A stretch of DNA of 64,000 nucleotides. Source: an uncultured Flavobacteriales bacterium. GTDB taxonomy: Bacteria > Bacteroidota > Bacteroidia > Flavobacteriales_D > Sanyastnellaceae. The notes beneath the pieces are model-generated. The model did no database searches. It saw only the letters and a program-made list of their open reading frames with translations, and was not told the DNA's origin. The stretch covers positions 1-64,000 of the forward strand of contig CASICO010000009.1 of the NCBI GenBank assembly GCA_949373165.1, read 5' to 3'. How positions within the stretch are numbered: position 1 is the stretch's first letter; every line of letters begins with the position of its first letter. Shown piece by piece: positions 9,903-20,261 of the stretch. The position numbers were made by a program, and so were the translations under genes.

Positions 9903-9918
9903 TGTTCCACGTGGAACG
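9903..9918. promoter_or_regulatory. parS-like centromere site 2
   Basis: TGTTCCACGTGGAACG differs from site 1 only in the last base; the inner 14 bases are a perfect palindrome. It fills the short gap between the ybeY stop (9921) and the mnmG ATG (9897), so bound ParB would cover the mnmG translation-initiation region. Confidence 0.78.
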
Positions 9919-9920
9919 TT

Positions 9921-10355
9921 TTATGTGAATGTGCGCCGTTGGAGCCATGCGTCTTCTCGAGAGCGCATGGTGGTTCTGGCATCTGGGGTGTGGTCGTCTT
10001 GTCCGATGAGGTGCAGGAGGCCATGAGCCATGACGCGGTGCATCTCGTCTAATGGTCTGACGGACAAGGCGTTGGCGTTTTGGCGCACCCTGTCAACGGA
10101 GATGAGTATGTCGCCGGATATGCCGAGTCCAGATGGGGACGGAAACGTGAGAATGTCGGTGTAATAGTCGTGATCCAAGTGCTGTCGGTTCATGGAAAGC
10201 ACATGAGCGTCGGTGCTGAACATGAAGTTGATTTCCTGAATCTGTTGTTGCTCTGCATTCATACAGTCCTGTAACCACCTTCTTACGCCATTTCGAGAGC
10301 GCAGGCGAAAAGGGGTAAGATGGAATTGAAAGGAAATGGCTCCGTGAGGAGTCAC
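9921..10355 (-). CDS. ybeY: rRNA maturation RNase YbeY
   Basis: A 144-residue YbeY, the usual size. It is a zinc-dependent single-strand endoribonuclease that processes the 16S rRNA 3' end and takes part in ribosome quality control. The metal-binding motif is present as [17 protein letters not shown] (about residues 105-121, three His in H-x3-H-x5-H spacing allowing for the D-D-H end). [10 protein letters not shown] and [10 protein letters not shown] mark the conserved beta strands. The start overlaps the end of the upstream ATP-binding protein by four bases. The stop is 23 bases before mnmG, with a parS-like site in between. Confidence 0.93.
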   Translation of the reverse strand: MTPHGAISFQFHLTPFRLRSRNGVRRWLQDCMNAEQQQIQEINFMFSTDAHVLSMNRQHLDHDYYTDILTFPSPSGLGISGDILISVDRVRQNANALSVRPLDEMHRVMAHGLLHLIGQDDHTPDARTTMRSREDAWLQRRTFT

Positions 10356-10780
10356 TTTGCAACCGTCTGTTGCGGGATGGCATCTTCAAATGTGAGGATG
10401 GCCACCCTGCCGAGCTCTTCAAATTCACATGTGTCGGCAAGCTGCCTCATCAGAAAAACGCCACGGCCATTGGGCTTCTCCAAATTTTCTGGTGCAGTGG
10501 GATCTGGGATATTCTCGAAATCGAATCCTGGACCTTGATCGGTGACTCGAAACTGGAGTTTCGGTCCTTCTGTTTGAACGGAGACGTCAACCATCTTGTT
10601 GATGTCCAGTTTGTTACCGTGAACAATGGCGTTATTGACTGCCTCGGTCATGGCAATCAGAATCTCTCCGTAGTGCATCTCCTCGACGCCAAATTCTTCG
10701 CAGATTTGGTTGATAAGGGTCTCGACCTCGGTAATGCCTTCCATACGGGAGGCAATTTGCAGTTCTCTCACTTCGGACAT
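10352..10780 (-). CDS. RsbW-like ATP-binding (HATPase_c_2) protein
   Basis: A 142-residue stand-alone GHKL ATPase domain of the RsbW/SpoIIAB anti-sigma-kinase type. The N box reads MTEAVNNAIVHGNK (about residues 45-58), the G1 box VTDQGPGFD (about 85-93) and the G2 region KPNGRGVFLMRQLAD (about 107-121). In firmicutes such proteins phosphorylate an STAS anti-anti-sigma factor; no STAS partner is visible here. The gene lies between DUF4175 and ybeY, an order I recall as recurrent in Flavobacteriales. ATG 10780 is preferred to a GTG at 10792, which overlaps the DUF4175 stop. Its real partner is unknown. Confidence 0.82.
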   Translation of the reverse strand: MSEVRELQIASRMEGITEVETLINQICEEFGVEEMHYGEILIAMTEAVNNAIVHGNKLDINKMVDVSVQTEGPKLQFRVTDQGPGFDFENIPDPTAPENLEKPNGRGVFLMRQLADTCEFEELGRVAILTFEDAIPQQTVAK

Positions 10781-10788
10781 GTTGTGAT

Positions 10789-13700
10789 TCACTCCTGATT
10801 GGGAAGCTCCAAAGTATTGAAATAATCGTTTACGCGGAGCTTGTAGTAGGGTGTTAAGTCAGCGGGAACTGTTCGCAACAGTTCGATCTCTTGTGCTTTT
10901 CGTCTTTGATACTCTTCTAGGCTGGGGGGTGTATCCCGCGGAGTCTCCCGCGCAGTGCGGGATTCCCGCTCTTCTTTCTCCCCGCGAATGCGCTCTGCAT
11001 TCTCTGCTTCTAAGAGCCTGGTGAGGATGTCTTGTTGGCGATCTAGTGTCAATTGGTCCAATTCGCCGCGCACAATGTCCTTCTCAATGTCCTCCATTTC
11101 TTTGGCAATGTTCTCGAGTCCGTTGCCTTCGCCAGAGCCGTCCTCGTTCAATTGCTTGCCCAATTCTTGGGTCATCTGACGGATGGCGGCTTGCTGCGCG
11201 GCCATCTGTGCCATCTCCTTGCTCATTCCTCTTTTTCCCTCTTTTCCTTCCCCTTGGTTGAAGCCCTTCATCTTCTCCTTCATGCGCTCCAACTGCTTGG
11301 ATAGGGATTGCTGCATTCCTTTTATTTGCTTTGCGCTTGGAGAGGGCTTTGCCCCACTTCCTCCGGGTTTTTCGCAATTGCCTGTACCGGGCTTGTCGCA
11401 GCTTGACTCGCTTTGCATTTGTTGCAACACCTCATCGAGGAGCAGTGCAAGGTTGTTGAACGAGGTCATCACGTATTGTTGATTGCTGGTGATGATGGGG
11501 GTCTTGCGGTCTGTGAAGCCGGCCAACGCCTGTCCCATATGCAAGTTGACGAGGCTGATCTCTCTGTTCACGATGGACTGGAGTTGGGTCACCCGTTTGC
11601 TGAGCGCAAAAAGGCTGTCTTTCACCATCTCCGCATCGTCTTTCAACTTTCGTTGCACTTGGCCATGGGTGACGTATCGGGGGTCGTCTTTCTGTGTGGT
11701 GCCGACAGAAGCCATGAGGTCTTCCTCATCAAAGGAGAGAGTAATGATGTTCTCTAGCAAGGCACGTAGAGCCTCCATGTCTTCCTCCATGGACTCCTGT
11801 TCGCCCTGTTCCATGGCACTTTCCATCTGCTGTGCCATCTGCTCCATCTTCTTCGCCGCTCCCTTTTGGCTTGCTGAGGCCTTCTTTTCCTTGCCGCTGT
11901 CGAGTTGCTCCCCAGCGTCGTCCATTTGTTGTTCAATCTCCTCTTGGAGCTCTTCCATTTTGGGCATCCCGTTGGGATTCTCCAACGCGTCATTCAGCTT
12001 TTCTGCATCATCCAATGCCTCTTGGATTTTTTCGAATGCTTGATTCAGCGAGTCTTGTTTCGCCTTCAATTCTTCCTCCGGGGTTTCTTCTTTCGCGGTT
12101 TCTTCTGCCAATGCCTCTTGCTTTTCTGCAAGTTTTTCTAAGTCAGAAATCGCTTCATCCATCTTCTGTTCCCACTGAAGTTGCTTGAATTGTTCAAGTG
12201 CCCTGTCTAGCTCTTGCTCCATGGCCTCTTGGTCAAGGTCCATTTTTTCGAGCTGCTCTTCAATTTTTTCTTTATCACCTTCCTCCAGCTCTTCCATGAG
12301 CTCCCTCATTTCGTCAAACATCTTTTGGAGCTCGTCGGTCATGACATCATCCATGAGCTTTTGGAGCTCTTCTTGTTTTTTAAGCAGCTCTTCGTTTGGA
12401 GGGGCAAATTCCGCTTCTTGTTTGTTCTTCTGGCGGTTCTCCTCTTGCATCTTCTCCACCTCCTCCCTTAAGGCTTCCTGCTGCTTCAGGAGTTCTTCCA
12501 GTGCGGCCTTCTCCTCCCACCCCAGTTCTTCTTCCTCCATGAGCTCTCTCCGGAGCTCTTGCATTTGCTCTCTGAGTCGCCGGGCTTCTTCGAGGTTTTC
12601 CTCCAATGCGGCGGACAATTCTGCATCAGCACTGTCGAGCTGTTGAGCCAGCTCTTCCGCTGTTGGCGCCTGATGGACGAATGTCCTTGACCGGGTCATT
12701 TTTGGGCCGTTTACCCCATCATTGTCTCGAACCTCAAACCAATACTCGACTTCGTCCCCAAGGCCTATGCCCGCTTCGGACAGGTCCCAAAAGTGAATGA
12801 AACCATCTTCACGTCGGGACGGGCGGTCGAGTTTTCTGCCTTCTGCCGGGCCGCCTTTTCGCTGGAAGACAAAGCGCAGGCTGGTGAACCCATAGTCGTC
12901 TTGAACCATCCCGTTGAATGCGAGTTGATTGAGTGACAGGTTGTCCTTGGTTTCTGCGACGCGTATCGTGGGCCTGCGGTCGGCAATGGTGCGCAGGCGA
13001 TATTGAACCGAATCCGCTGTTTTCACCCGGTCAGATCTGGGCTGAAGCTGATAACTCAGGTCTGTTTCTGCCGTTTTGGAGAAGCTGAATCTGTTGTTTA
13101 CGTCGGCTTCCAATGACCTTGTCTCCTCTCCCCATTTGAGGCGCAATGTTTCTGCGTCTCGGGTGGCCCAGCTGAAACTTGAGAAGGCTGCCTTCTGGAA
13201 CATCAAGATCGCCTTCATTTTGTTGCACAAAAGGGGGCATGCCTGTGTGAGTTGGCGGTTTGAACCTCGACCCTTAAGTCTTGCAACTCTGGCCGAGGAA
13301 GCACAGTCAGTTGGAGGTCCAAAGCCGGCGTGCCAGGTGCAGAAATCACCAAGGCCATGGACGCTTGAACTGACCTAAAGGTGTAGGTCCAATCTCCTTG
13401 TGAGCGCCTTTCCATGCGGAATCGACCCTCGCCAGCCTCAACTTCTATTCTTGGGGGTACCCACAGAACCCTCGGTGCGAATGTTTAGGGTGTAGTCAGT
13501 TCGGGCAATGGCTTGGAGTTGGCCAGAATGAACCAACCGGAAATCGGGGGTCTTGACCACTTCTGTTCTGTGGTGCAAAAGACGATCGGTTGGCGCCTCC
13601 ATGGCTTCAGGAAGTGCGAGGTATAAGCCAGCAAACAGAAAAAATGGGAGGGAGGGCAAATTTGAGATACTGTCTGTTTTCTCCGAAATCAACGGCAGAA

Positions 13701-14141
13701 GTGAAGCGATAGGGTTTGAGCTGACTGCTTCGCTGTGCAATGGAGGCTTCCAGCAGTTCTCTGTTGCCCGGGGCTTCTTTTTGAGAGCGCTCTTGAAGCT
13801 GAAGTGTATTGAGCAGCCGATCTTCAATTTCCGGAAAATGGCGGCCAATGATTCTGGCCGCATCGTCGTGATTGAGGCCGGCCCTCAATTGAATCAGGCG
13901 CAACGCGGGAAGAAGCAGGTGTCGGAACGTGACCCAAGAGACCACCGCGACAAACAAGTAAAACAAAATGGTTCGCGCGGCTGTCCCCAAACTGCCCCAA
14001 TGCTTCCATACCAATGATGGCGAGCCAAGCCAACGGAAGGCACGTGCCCAAAATCAATGCCCCACGGAGCATTTCATTCCGGTGATACTTCCGGACGAAA
14101 TCGTCCAGTTTTTTCTTGAGATCTTGTGGTGCTGCGTCCAT
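10789..14141 (-). CDS. DUF4175 family membrane-anchored coiled-coil protein (frameshifted N-terminal part)
   Basis: An intact frame covers 10789-13230. The N-terminal third has to be joined across frames, with shifts near 14000, 13640, 13455, 13240 and 13170, several in G or C runs. Joined, the protein has about 1115 residues. It opens with MDAAPQDLKKKLDDFV, then two membrane segments (ALILGTCLPLAWLAII; TILFYLFVAVVSWVTF), and the family-type IGRHFPEIEDRLLNTLQLQ. A beta-rich region follows, then a very long acidic coiled coil of E/K/Q/L-rich heptads (about residues 430-830) and a charged, glutamine-rich C-terminus. Family membership fits this architecture; the function is unknown. The stop overlaps the region just upstream of the RsbW-like gene, so the four genes down to mnmG look like one operon. 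Confidence 0.75.
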
Positions 14142-14277
14142 GTTCTGCAGGTCTTCCAGTTCAACGGAAATCCATCCCTGAAGTTACGTTTTCTCTCAGG
14201 GCATGAATTTCATGTTCTGTTAAAGTGGGGTCACGGAGTCCATCCCCACTTTCGCGCCCGATTCCAATCCGCTGGAA

Positions 14278-17200
14278 ATGCGCTCACTACACACACCTAC
14301 TATTTGGCTTCTTTTTGCTCGCGATCGCCCTGACCGCCCCGCAATCAGCAGCATACGCTCAAAATGTATTCATCAATGAGGTGGATGCAGACAACAATTC
14401 TGTCCCAGACAGCCTTGAGTTTGTCGAGCTGTTTTTCTCAGCCCAATGTGCCCCTAGACGGCCACATTGTGGTGTTTTACAAAGGCGGCGGCAATACCGT
14501 TACCACGAACGTCTACGCGGCGTTTGATCTCGATGGCTTCAGCACAGACAGCCTTGGTTTTTTCTTGCTGGGAAACCCAGCAGTTGGGGGCGCGTCGGTC
14601 ATTTTCGAGCCAGGGTTGCTCAGGGATGGCGGAGATGCAGTGTCCCTGTTTGCGGGTGACAGCTTGGATTTCTTGAACGGGACGCCATTGACCACCAATG
14701 GCCTTTTGGACGCCGTGGTCTATGGCACAGGGGATCAAACCAATCCTTTTTTTGATTGATTCATTGACTCCAGGGCAGCCTCAGTTGGACGAGTGGATGC
14801 TGGGCGCCCCCCAAAAACGGAGGGGCCTTGTCTTGGGCGCGCCTTCCGGATGGAGGGCCATCCTTCTCATCGGATCAAATGGTCCTCCAGCAGCCAACTC
14901 CGGGATACACCAACCTCTTGGATTGCGATGGAGGGTTGATTGAAGCTCAGGGCGCGGAAAATGGCGTCGCCCAAATCTGTGTCGATTTGGCTGGCGGCTT
15001 TCTTCCCTTTACCAGCAACATCCAATGCTTTGGAAAGCGCCTATGGTTTGGTCATCACCGACTTGGATGGAGATGTCATCGACGTGGTTCCAGGGGGCGA
15101 GGGCAATTTGGGGTACAACTTCTCCGGATCCCCTGCAGGCCCTTGTTTGGTCTGGGGAATGAGTTACGATGGAGACTTGTTGGCCTCCAGCATTGAGGTT
15201 GGCGCTCCTTATGACAGCATCTCTGCTACAGGGTGTGTCGCATTCAGTGCCCTCCCGGTTGAAGTCAATCGCATTTATTGCCTTCCCCCCAGTTGTGATG
15301 GGGGATCTGTATTGACCGCCGCCGGTGCAGACGAAGCCCTAGGCTGCCTGACTTTCGCCAATACATTGGTGAATTTTGGTTACACATCTCAGAGTCCGGA
15401 TGCCGATTACCTTTTTGTGATTGCAGACGAAGACGGGCAAATTTTAGATTCCACCAGCACCCCAGAATATGACTTTGAGTCTCTTGGTTTGGGAGAGTAC
15501 TCGGTGTATGGATTTGGTTATTTGGGCGCCATTGATTCGGCGAGTGTCGCCACAGGGGCTCCGGTCTCTGAGCTTCAGGCGGACTCTTGTGGGCTCCTTT
15601 CAGGTGGAGCTTTGGAGGTGTCCATCTTGGCATGTGACCCCAGTGGGTTATGTACCGACTTGTTCTTTTCAGAGTATGTGGATGGAAGCACGTTTAGCAA
15701 GGGCCTCGAGATCTACAACCCCAGCGCAGTGAATGCGGTAGACCTTTCAGAATACACAGTCAAAACCTTCAACAATGGGAGCACGGTTGCGAATCATGTG
15801 TTGGACTTGACCGGCTCTTTGGGACCCGGAGACGTCTATTTGATCGCCAACCCGGGAGCCGAAGCTGCCTTGTCGCAGTTGGCGGATGTCTTGGATGACG
15901 TTACCCTGTTCAATGGAAATGACGCCACGACTTTGGAGCGAAATGGCGTGGTGGTCGATGTTTTGGGTGTGGTAGGGGAGAACCCAGGCGATGGGTGGCC
16001 TGTCAACGACGTGACCATGTTGCACAACACGTTGGTTCGGAATCCCGATGTAACGGTGGGCTCTGCCGATTGGAGTGTGGTTTCACAACAATGGATGGAC
16101 TATCCAGAAAACACATTCGATTTTTTCGGAGAGCATGAGGCGTTGCCATGTGGACTGGACACCACGTCGGTGCCCACCGTCGGCTTTGCTGTTGCAGACA
16201 TTGTGGCTTTTGAGGGCGACGTGATTGCCATCGAGCTGCCCGTCTACCTTCCCTTAAACGAGGTGGTGGTGCAGGTGGATGTTTTGGGGGGAGGAACCGC
16301 CTTACCGGTCTCAGATTTTGGCACCCTTTTTCCGTTGACGCTCACATTCCCGCAGGGTTGGCTGGCGCCACAGTCTTTCACTGTCGGCATCGTCGACGAC
16401 TTTGAGCCCGAAGGCATCGAAACGTTCACCCTGTCCTTGACCATCTTGTCTGGAGAGGCCGAAATCTCCGTAGAAGAGGTGACCGTGCAAATTGCCCCGA
16501 GTGATCTGGGTTTTCCTCACTATCCCATCGCAGATGTTCGTGGCGTGAATGGCAGTGGCGTCTTGGACAGCCTTTTGATCCCTTGCGAATTGAGGGGGGT
16601 CGTTCACGGCTTCAACACCTATCCATCTGGATTGCGGTTCACCATCATCGATCCCACTTCAGGCATTGAGGTATATAGCCCGGTGGAGAACTACAATTAC
16701 TTGGTTCAAGAAGGGGACAGCGTTCGGGTTCGAGGCGCCATTCAGCAGTTTCAAGGCCGTGCACAAATCCTGGCCGACACGTTGATTTTGGCTGCAGTGG
16801 ATCAAGCTTTGAATGAGCCTCAATTGGTCAATGTTTTGGGCGAAGAAACCGAGAGCGACTTGATTCGATTAAAATGTGTGGAGCTGGTCAATGCCTCGGA
16901 GTGGACCAATGTTGCCCCTCAATTTGAGGTGTATGTCTCGACAGGAGCGTCCCTTTACAAAATGGTGGTGGATGCCGACACAGACCTTTTTGGCACAGAT
17001 CCACCAGAGGGGATTTTTGGTGTAACAGGAATCGGAGGGCAGAGGGATGATGACGCCCCCTTTTTAGACAACTACACCATTCTTCCTCGCGGCGCTTTCG
17101 ATTTGTCCGAACCGGTTTCTGCAGACTTCTCTGCGCCGTTTGATTGGAACGCAGAAGACGGCCCTGTGGCTTTCGACAACCAGTCCTCTGGCGCAGGAGG

Positions 17201-17642
17201 ATACTTCTGGAGTTTTGGAGACGGGTCGCCATTGGACACGACCACGTCGCCGCTGCATGACTTTCCAACCGACAGCACGTATACGGTGATTCTCACCGCG
17301 TCAAGTTCAGATGGCATTTGCACCGACCAAGCGTTTCAAGAGGTCACGGTGGTCTTTCCCGACACCACCTCTGGGGTTGCGGAGTGGATTGGCGAGGTGA
17401 CCCCTGTACATGGGGGCCCTGTTCCTTTTGGCGAGGGTGTTTCTCTGCTTTTGGATGTCGAGGTGAACCTCGCCCATTGGGCCATGCGAGATGGTGTGGG
17501 CCGCTTGGTTCAATCTGGCGGGCCTGTTTTGGCGGGCTCTACATTGACCATTTCAGCGCAAGGCCTTCGTTCGGGTTGGCACGTCATGGCCTTCACGGAC
17601 GCCTTTGGCCGGCAGTGGACATTGCCTGTGACGGTCCGCTGA
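14278..17642 (+). CDS. Secreted lamin-tail / Calx-beta / PKD protein with T9SS sorting end (frameshifted 5' part)
   Basis: The 3' part (from 14940) is one intact frame of 900 codons; the first 700 bases need shifts near 14313 (T5), 14447, 14750, 14815 (C6/A5) and 15030. Joined, the protein starts MRSLHTPTIWLLF...LLAIALTAPQ with cleavage after AYAQ, then a lamin-tail domain (NVFINEVDADNNSVPDSLEF). Later come a second lamin-tail domain (LCTDLFFSEYVDGS...), a Calx-beta domain (about 16190-16490), an OB-fold-like segment (RGVVHGFNTYPSGLRFTI), a PKD domain (FWSFGDGSPLDTTTSP) and a short C-terminal beta domain ending GRQWTLPVTVR, which resembles the type A T9SS sorting signal. It is probably displayed on the cell surface. 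Related architectures include extracellular nuclease-like proteins, but I see no nuclease domain. Confidence 0.72.
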
Positions 17643-17646
17643 GTCC

Positions 17647-18495
17647 ATGAGCCGCTCCAACGCCACACTTCTCCTTCATGCGACTGTGGTGGTGTTTGGG
17701 TTCACGGGTGTTTTGGGTAAGCTGATTCAACTTCCCGCTGTGCCTCTGGTTTTTTGGAGAACCATGATTGGCGCCTTGGGTCTTCATGCATGGATGGTGT
17801 TGCGGGGCCACCAAGGGCGGATTCCAAGGAACCTGACGGGCCCGATTGCATTGACCGGTGTGCTGGTGGCCGTTCACTGGGTTACATTTTTCGCCGCGAT
17901 CAAAGCGTCGACGGTGTCCTTGGCGCTGGCTGTGATGGCAACGGTTCCCTTTTTTGTGGCTTTCATCGAGCCCGTGGTTCGTCGGAAGCGGTTGGATTAT
18001 TCGGAATTGTTGTTGGGTGTCGTGGCGATTTTGGGACTTTGGTGGATGTACCGGGTCGATGTCTCTGCAGGGTGGGGGATGGTGTTGGCTTTGGTGAGCG
18101 CGTTTTGTGCGGCCTTGTTTGGCACCCTCAATAGTGTTTGGAGCCAGCGCGCGAGCTCGCTTTCCGTGTCGCGTCTTGAGCTGACTGTGGCCTGCGCTGT
18201 TTTGGCCCTTTGGATGGCGTTTTCCGGGGGGTGGAATGCCATTTGGCCCAGTGCTTACGACTGGCTTTGGTTGTTGATTTTAGGCTTGGTTGCGACCTCC
18301 TTGGCTTTTGCAGTCACCGTCGCGGTCATGCGCGTATTGAGTCCGTTTACAGTGGCCATGGCGATTAACCTTGAGCCCCTCTATGCGATTGGATTGGCGC
18401 TGCTGATTTTTGGGGACGACGAGGTGATGCCACCTGGGTTTTACGGCGGGGCATCCGTCCCTGATTTTGAGCGTGTTTTTGGATGTCTTCCTTAA
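17647..18495 (+). CDS. EamA/DMT-family membrane transporter (C-terminus frameshifted)
   Basis: About 280 residues with ten hydrophobic helices in two EamA repeats, typical of drug/metabolite transporters that export small molecules. Family-type segments are LHATVVVFGFTGVLGKLIQ at the start, FAAIKASTVSLALAVMATVPFF and, near the end, NLEPLYAIGLALLIFGDDEVMPPGFYGG. Normal homologues continue from the last motif into one more helix. Here the annotated frame runs into DFERVFGCLP and stops. The neighbouring frame reads SLILSVFLDVFLKKK from about 18450, so one base is wrong near the GGCGGGG run. The real stop is probably near 18529. The substrate cannot be told from sequence. It begins four bases after the lamin-tail gene stop. 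Confidence 0.82.
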   Translation: MSRSNATLLLHATVVVFGFTGVLGKLIQLPAVPLVFWRTMIGALGLHAWMVLRGHQGRIPRNLTGPIALTGVLVAVHWVTFFAAIKASTVSLALAVMATVPFFVAFIEPVVRRKRLDYSELLLGVVAILGLWWMYRVDVSAGWGMVLALVSAFCAALFGTLNSVWSQRASSLSVSRLELTVACAVLALWMAFSGGWNAIWPSAYDWLWLLILGLVATSLAFAVTVAVMRVLSPFTVAMAINLEPLYAIGLALLIFGDDEVMPPGFYGGASVPDFERVFGCLP

Positions 18496-18532
18496 AAAAA
18501 AGGCGCCGTCTAAAAGACGTCGATTGAGGCGA

Positions 18533-19657
18533 TTAAACCATCAACTCCAGTGTAATGGCATCTCCCATTGGCCAGTTGGCCTCTGGAATGCGCAAGTGGC
18601 CTTGATGCCATTCGCAATGGCCTTTTTTGAGCAAGTTTGACAGCGCCGATTGGGCCCGAACATCGAGCCCTGAGGCTTGCAGAAGTGCGTTTGGATCAAC
18701 CCCTTCTGCGCGACGGAGTCCTGTAATCAAGGCCTCGTTGAATTGGTCTGTCGGCAACAGCACTTCTTCTTCTCGCTGCAATTCTAGGTTCTGGGATTCT
18801 GCGGTTTGCATGTACCGAGCGTTGGAGCGGCCGTTCCACCAGCGCTTTGTGTGTCGATGGCTGTGTGCTCCTGGACCTATTCCGAGATATGGCGTGCCAG
18901 ACCAATAGGCGCTATTGTGCTGGCTTTCTCCACCGGGGCGGGCGAAGTTGGACACTTCGTAATGAGAGAAGCCCGCTGCTTTAGATGCTTTGCAAAGGAA
19001 CCCGTATTCCGAGACGACGCTGTCGTCGGGTGGGGCTACGATTTGGCCCTTGGAGAGTTGGTCGCCATATCGCGTTTTGGGCTCTGCGGTGAGGATATAG
19101 CAGCTCATGTGGTCCACCGGCAAGGCACAGGCCCGCGCAACATCCTCCGACCCAGCGGTCTGTTTTTTCCCACCGGTACTCCGTAGATGAGGTCCAAAGA
19201 GAGGTGGTCAAAGCCCGCTGCTGCGGCATGGAGCACCACTTGTTCTGCCTTTTCGGCACCGTGGGCGCGCCTCATCCAGTCAAGCACGTCGGGCTGAAAA
19301 CTTTGAACGCCAATGCTCAGGCGGTCAACCCCTGAATGCCTGAGCCCATCTAGTGTGGCTTGGTCCAGGTCCTCGGGGTTGGCTTCGAGTGTCCATTCTT
19401 TCAGGTCCCAATCTGCCTCGGAAAAGGCCACCTCTGCAATGTGCTGGAGCGCTGCTGGACGGAGCAGACTCGGTGTTCCGCCACCGAAATAAAGGGTATT
19501 GAACGTGTCTCCGCGCCATTCAGGCAAGGAGAGTCGGAGTTCTTGAACGATGGCCTCTACCATGCGGTCACGGTCACTCAATTTGGTTGTGAAATGGAAG
19601 TCGCAATAGGTGCACGCTTTGGCGCAAAAACGGGATGTGCACATAGAGTCCGGCCAT
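18533..19657 (-). pseudogene. hemW: Radical SAM HemW-like protein, split by two frameshifts
   Basis: Joined across frames this is a full-length (about 375-residue) HemW/HemN-like radical SAM protein, a heme chaperone related to oxygen-independent coproporphyrinogen oxidase. The start MAGLYVHIPF at 19657 must be joined to CAKACTYCDFHF by removing one base from a five-A run (19626-19630); this restores the CxxxCxxC iron-sulfur motif. A second shift near 19166, in the A6 run of VGKK/VGKN, joins DLIYGVPVG to ARACALPVDHMSCYIL. Other motifs are YFGGGTPSLL, EANPEDLD, RLSIGVQSFQ, GIGPGAHSH and the C-terminal winged region. Both shifts sit in homopolymers of a normally maintained gene, so I believe the gene is functional and the sequence is wrong. 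Confidence 0.85.
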
Positions 19658-19816
19658 GGTCTGCAATTTGGGTCGGGTTCCGCGGTAAATTGCAGGCCAT
19701 GTCCGCCTTCCGTGATCTTCAGGGGAACAACGCTCCTCCCGCACCACCCCAAGCCAATGTTCATCGGGATGCCCGTGGAATTTGGTGGGTGAGGTTGGGA
19801 CAACAAAAATCACCGT

Positions 19817-20164
19817 GTGGCGTTGCACCAATCGGACTCTGGCCGTTGGGAAGTGCACCTGGACGGAGTGAATGCGGTGTGGACCCGTCATGGTCTGCGG
19901 GAGCAACTGATGGAGCGAATGGGCCTCGAAGATGTTCAAGCTGGGGCATCAAAAGAGCTTCGGGCGCCCATGCCAGGAAAGGTTCTCGAGGTTCTTGTTG
20001 CCGAAGGTCAGCAAGTCACAGAAGGGGAGCCGTTGTTGGTTCTGGAGGCCATGAAGATGGAAAACGTGCTTCGCTCAGCAGGAGAGGGAGCGGTTGGCAT
20101 CATCCATGTTAAGGCTGGACAAGCGGTGGAAAAAGACACTGTGTTGATCGCGTTGGCCGACTGA
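19817..20164 (+). CDS. Biotin carboxyl carrier protein (acyl-CoA carboxylase subunit)
   Basis: A 115-residue biotinyl domain protein. The C-terminal 70 residues are a biotinyl/lipoyl fold with ELRAPMPGKVLEVLV and the biotin-acceptor motif EAMKMEN (Lys near residue 81). The preceding region (LREQLMERMGLED) matches the linker that Bacteroidota carriers have before this fold. Such proteins serve acetyl- or propionyl-CoA carboxylase; no carboxylase subunit is in the window. The start is a GTG with a stop codon nine codons upstream in frame. Homologues usually have 40-50 more N-terminal residues, so the gene may be short for its family or have a missed frame error. It is divergent from hemW. Confidence 0.82.
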   Translation: MALHQSDSGRWEVHLDGVNAVWTRHGLREQLMERMGLEDVQAGASKELRAPMPGKVLEVLVAEGQQVTEGEPLLVLEAMKMENVLRSAGEGAVGIIHVKAGQAVEKDTVLIALAD

Positions 20165-20261
20165 GGTTTCGGACAACGTTCTGTCCCCACCCTCCGTTGT
20201 GGATAATACCTCACGGCGCCTGATGAAGGGCGCGTGTCGCGGCTACCTTCGAATTATACAC

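Noticed and set aside
14940..17642. Separate gene starting at 14940
   Set aside because: Upstream frames join seamlessly in sense to a signal peptide at 14278; the ATG at 14940 is in the middle of a domain and out of the true frame.
18491..18523. Hairpin plus T run as a terminator for hemW/EamA
   Set aside because: The CGTCT/AGACG stem has only five pairs and is separated from the T8 run by GCGCC; it is also in a patch with doubtful bases.
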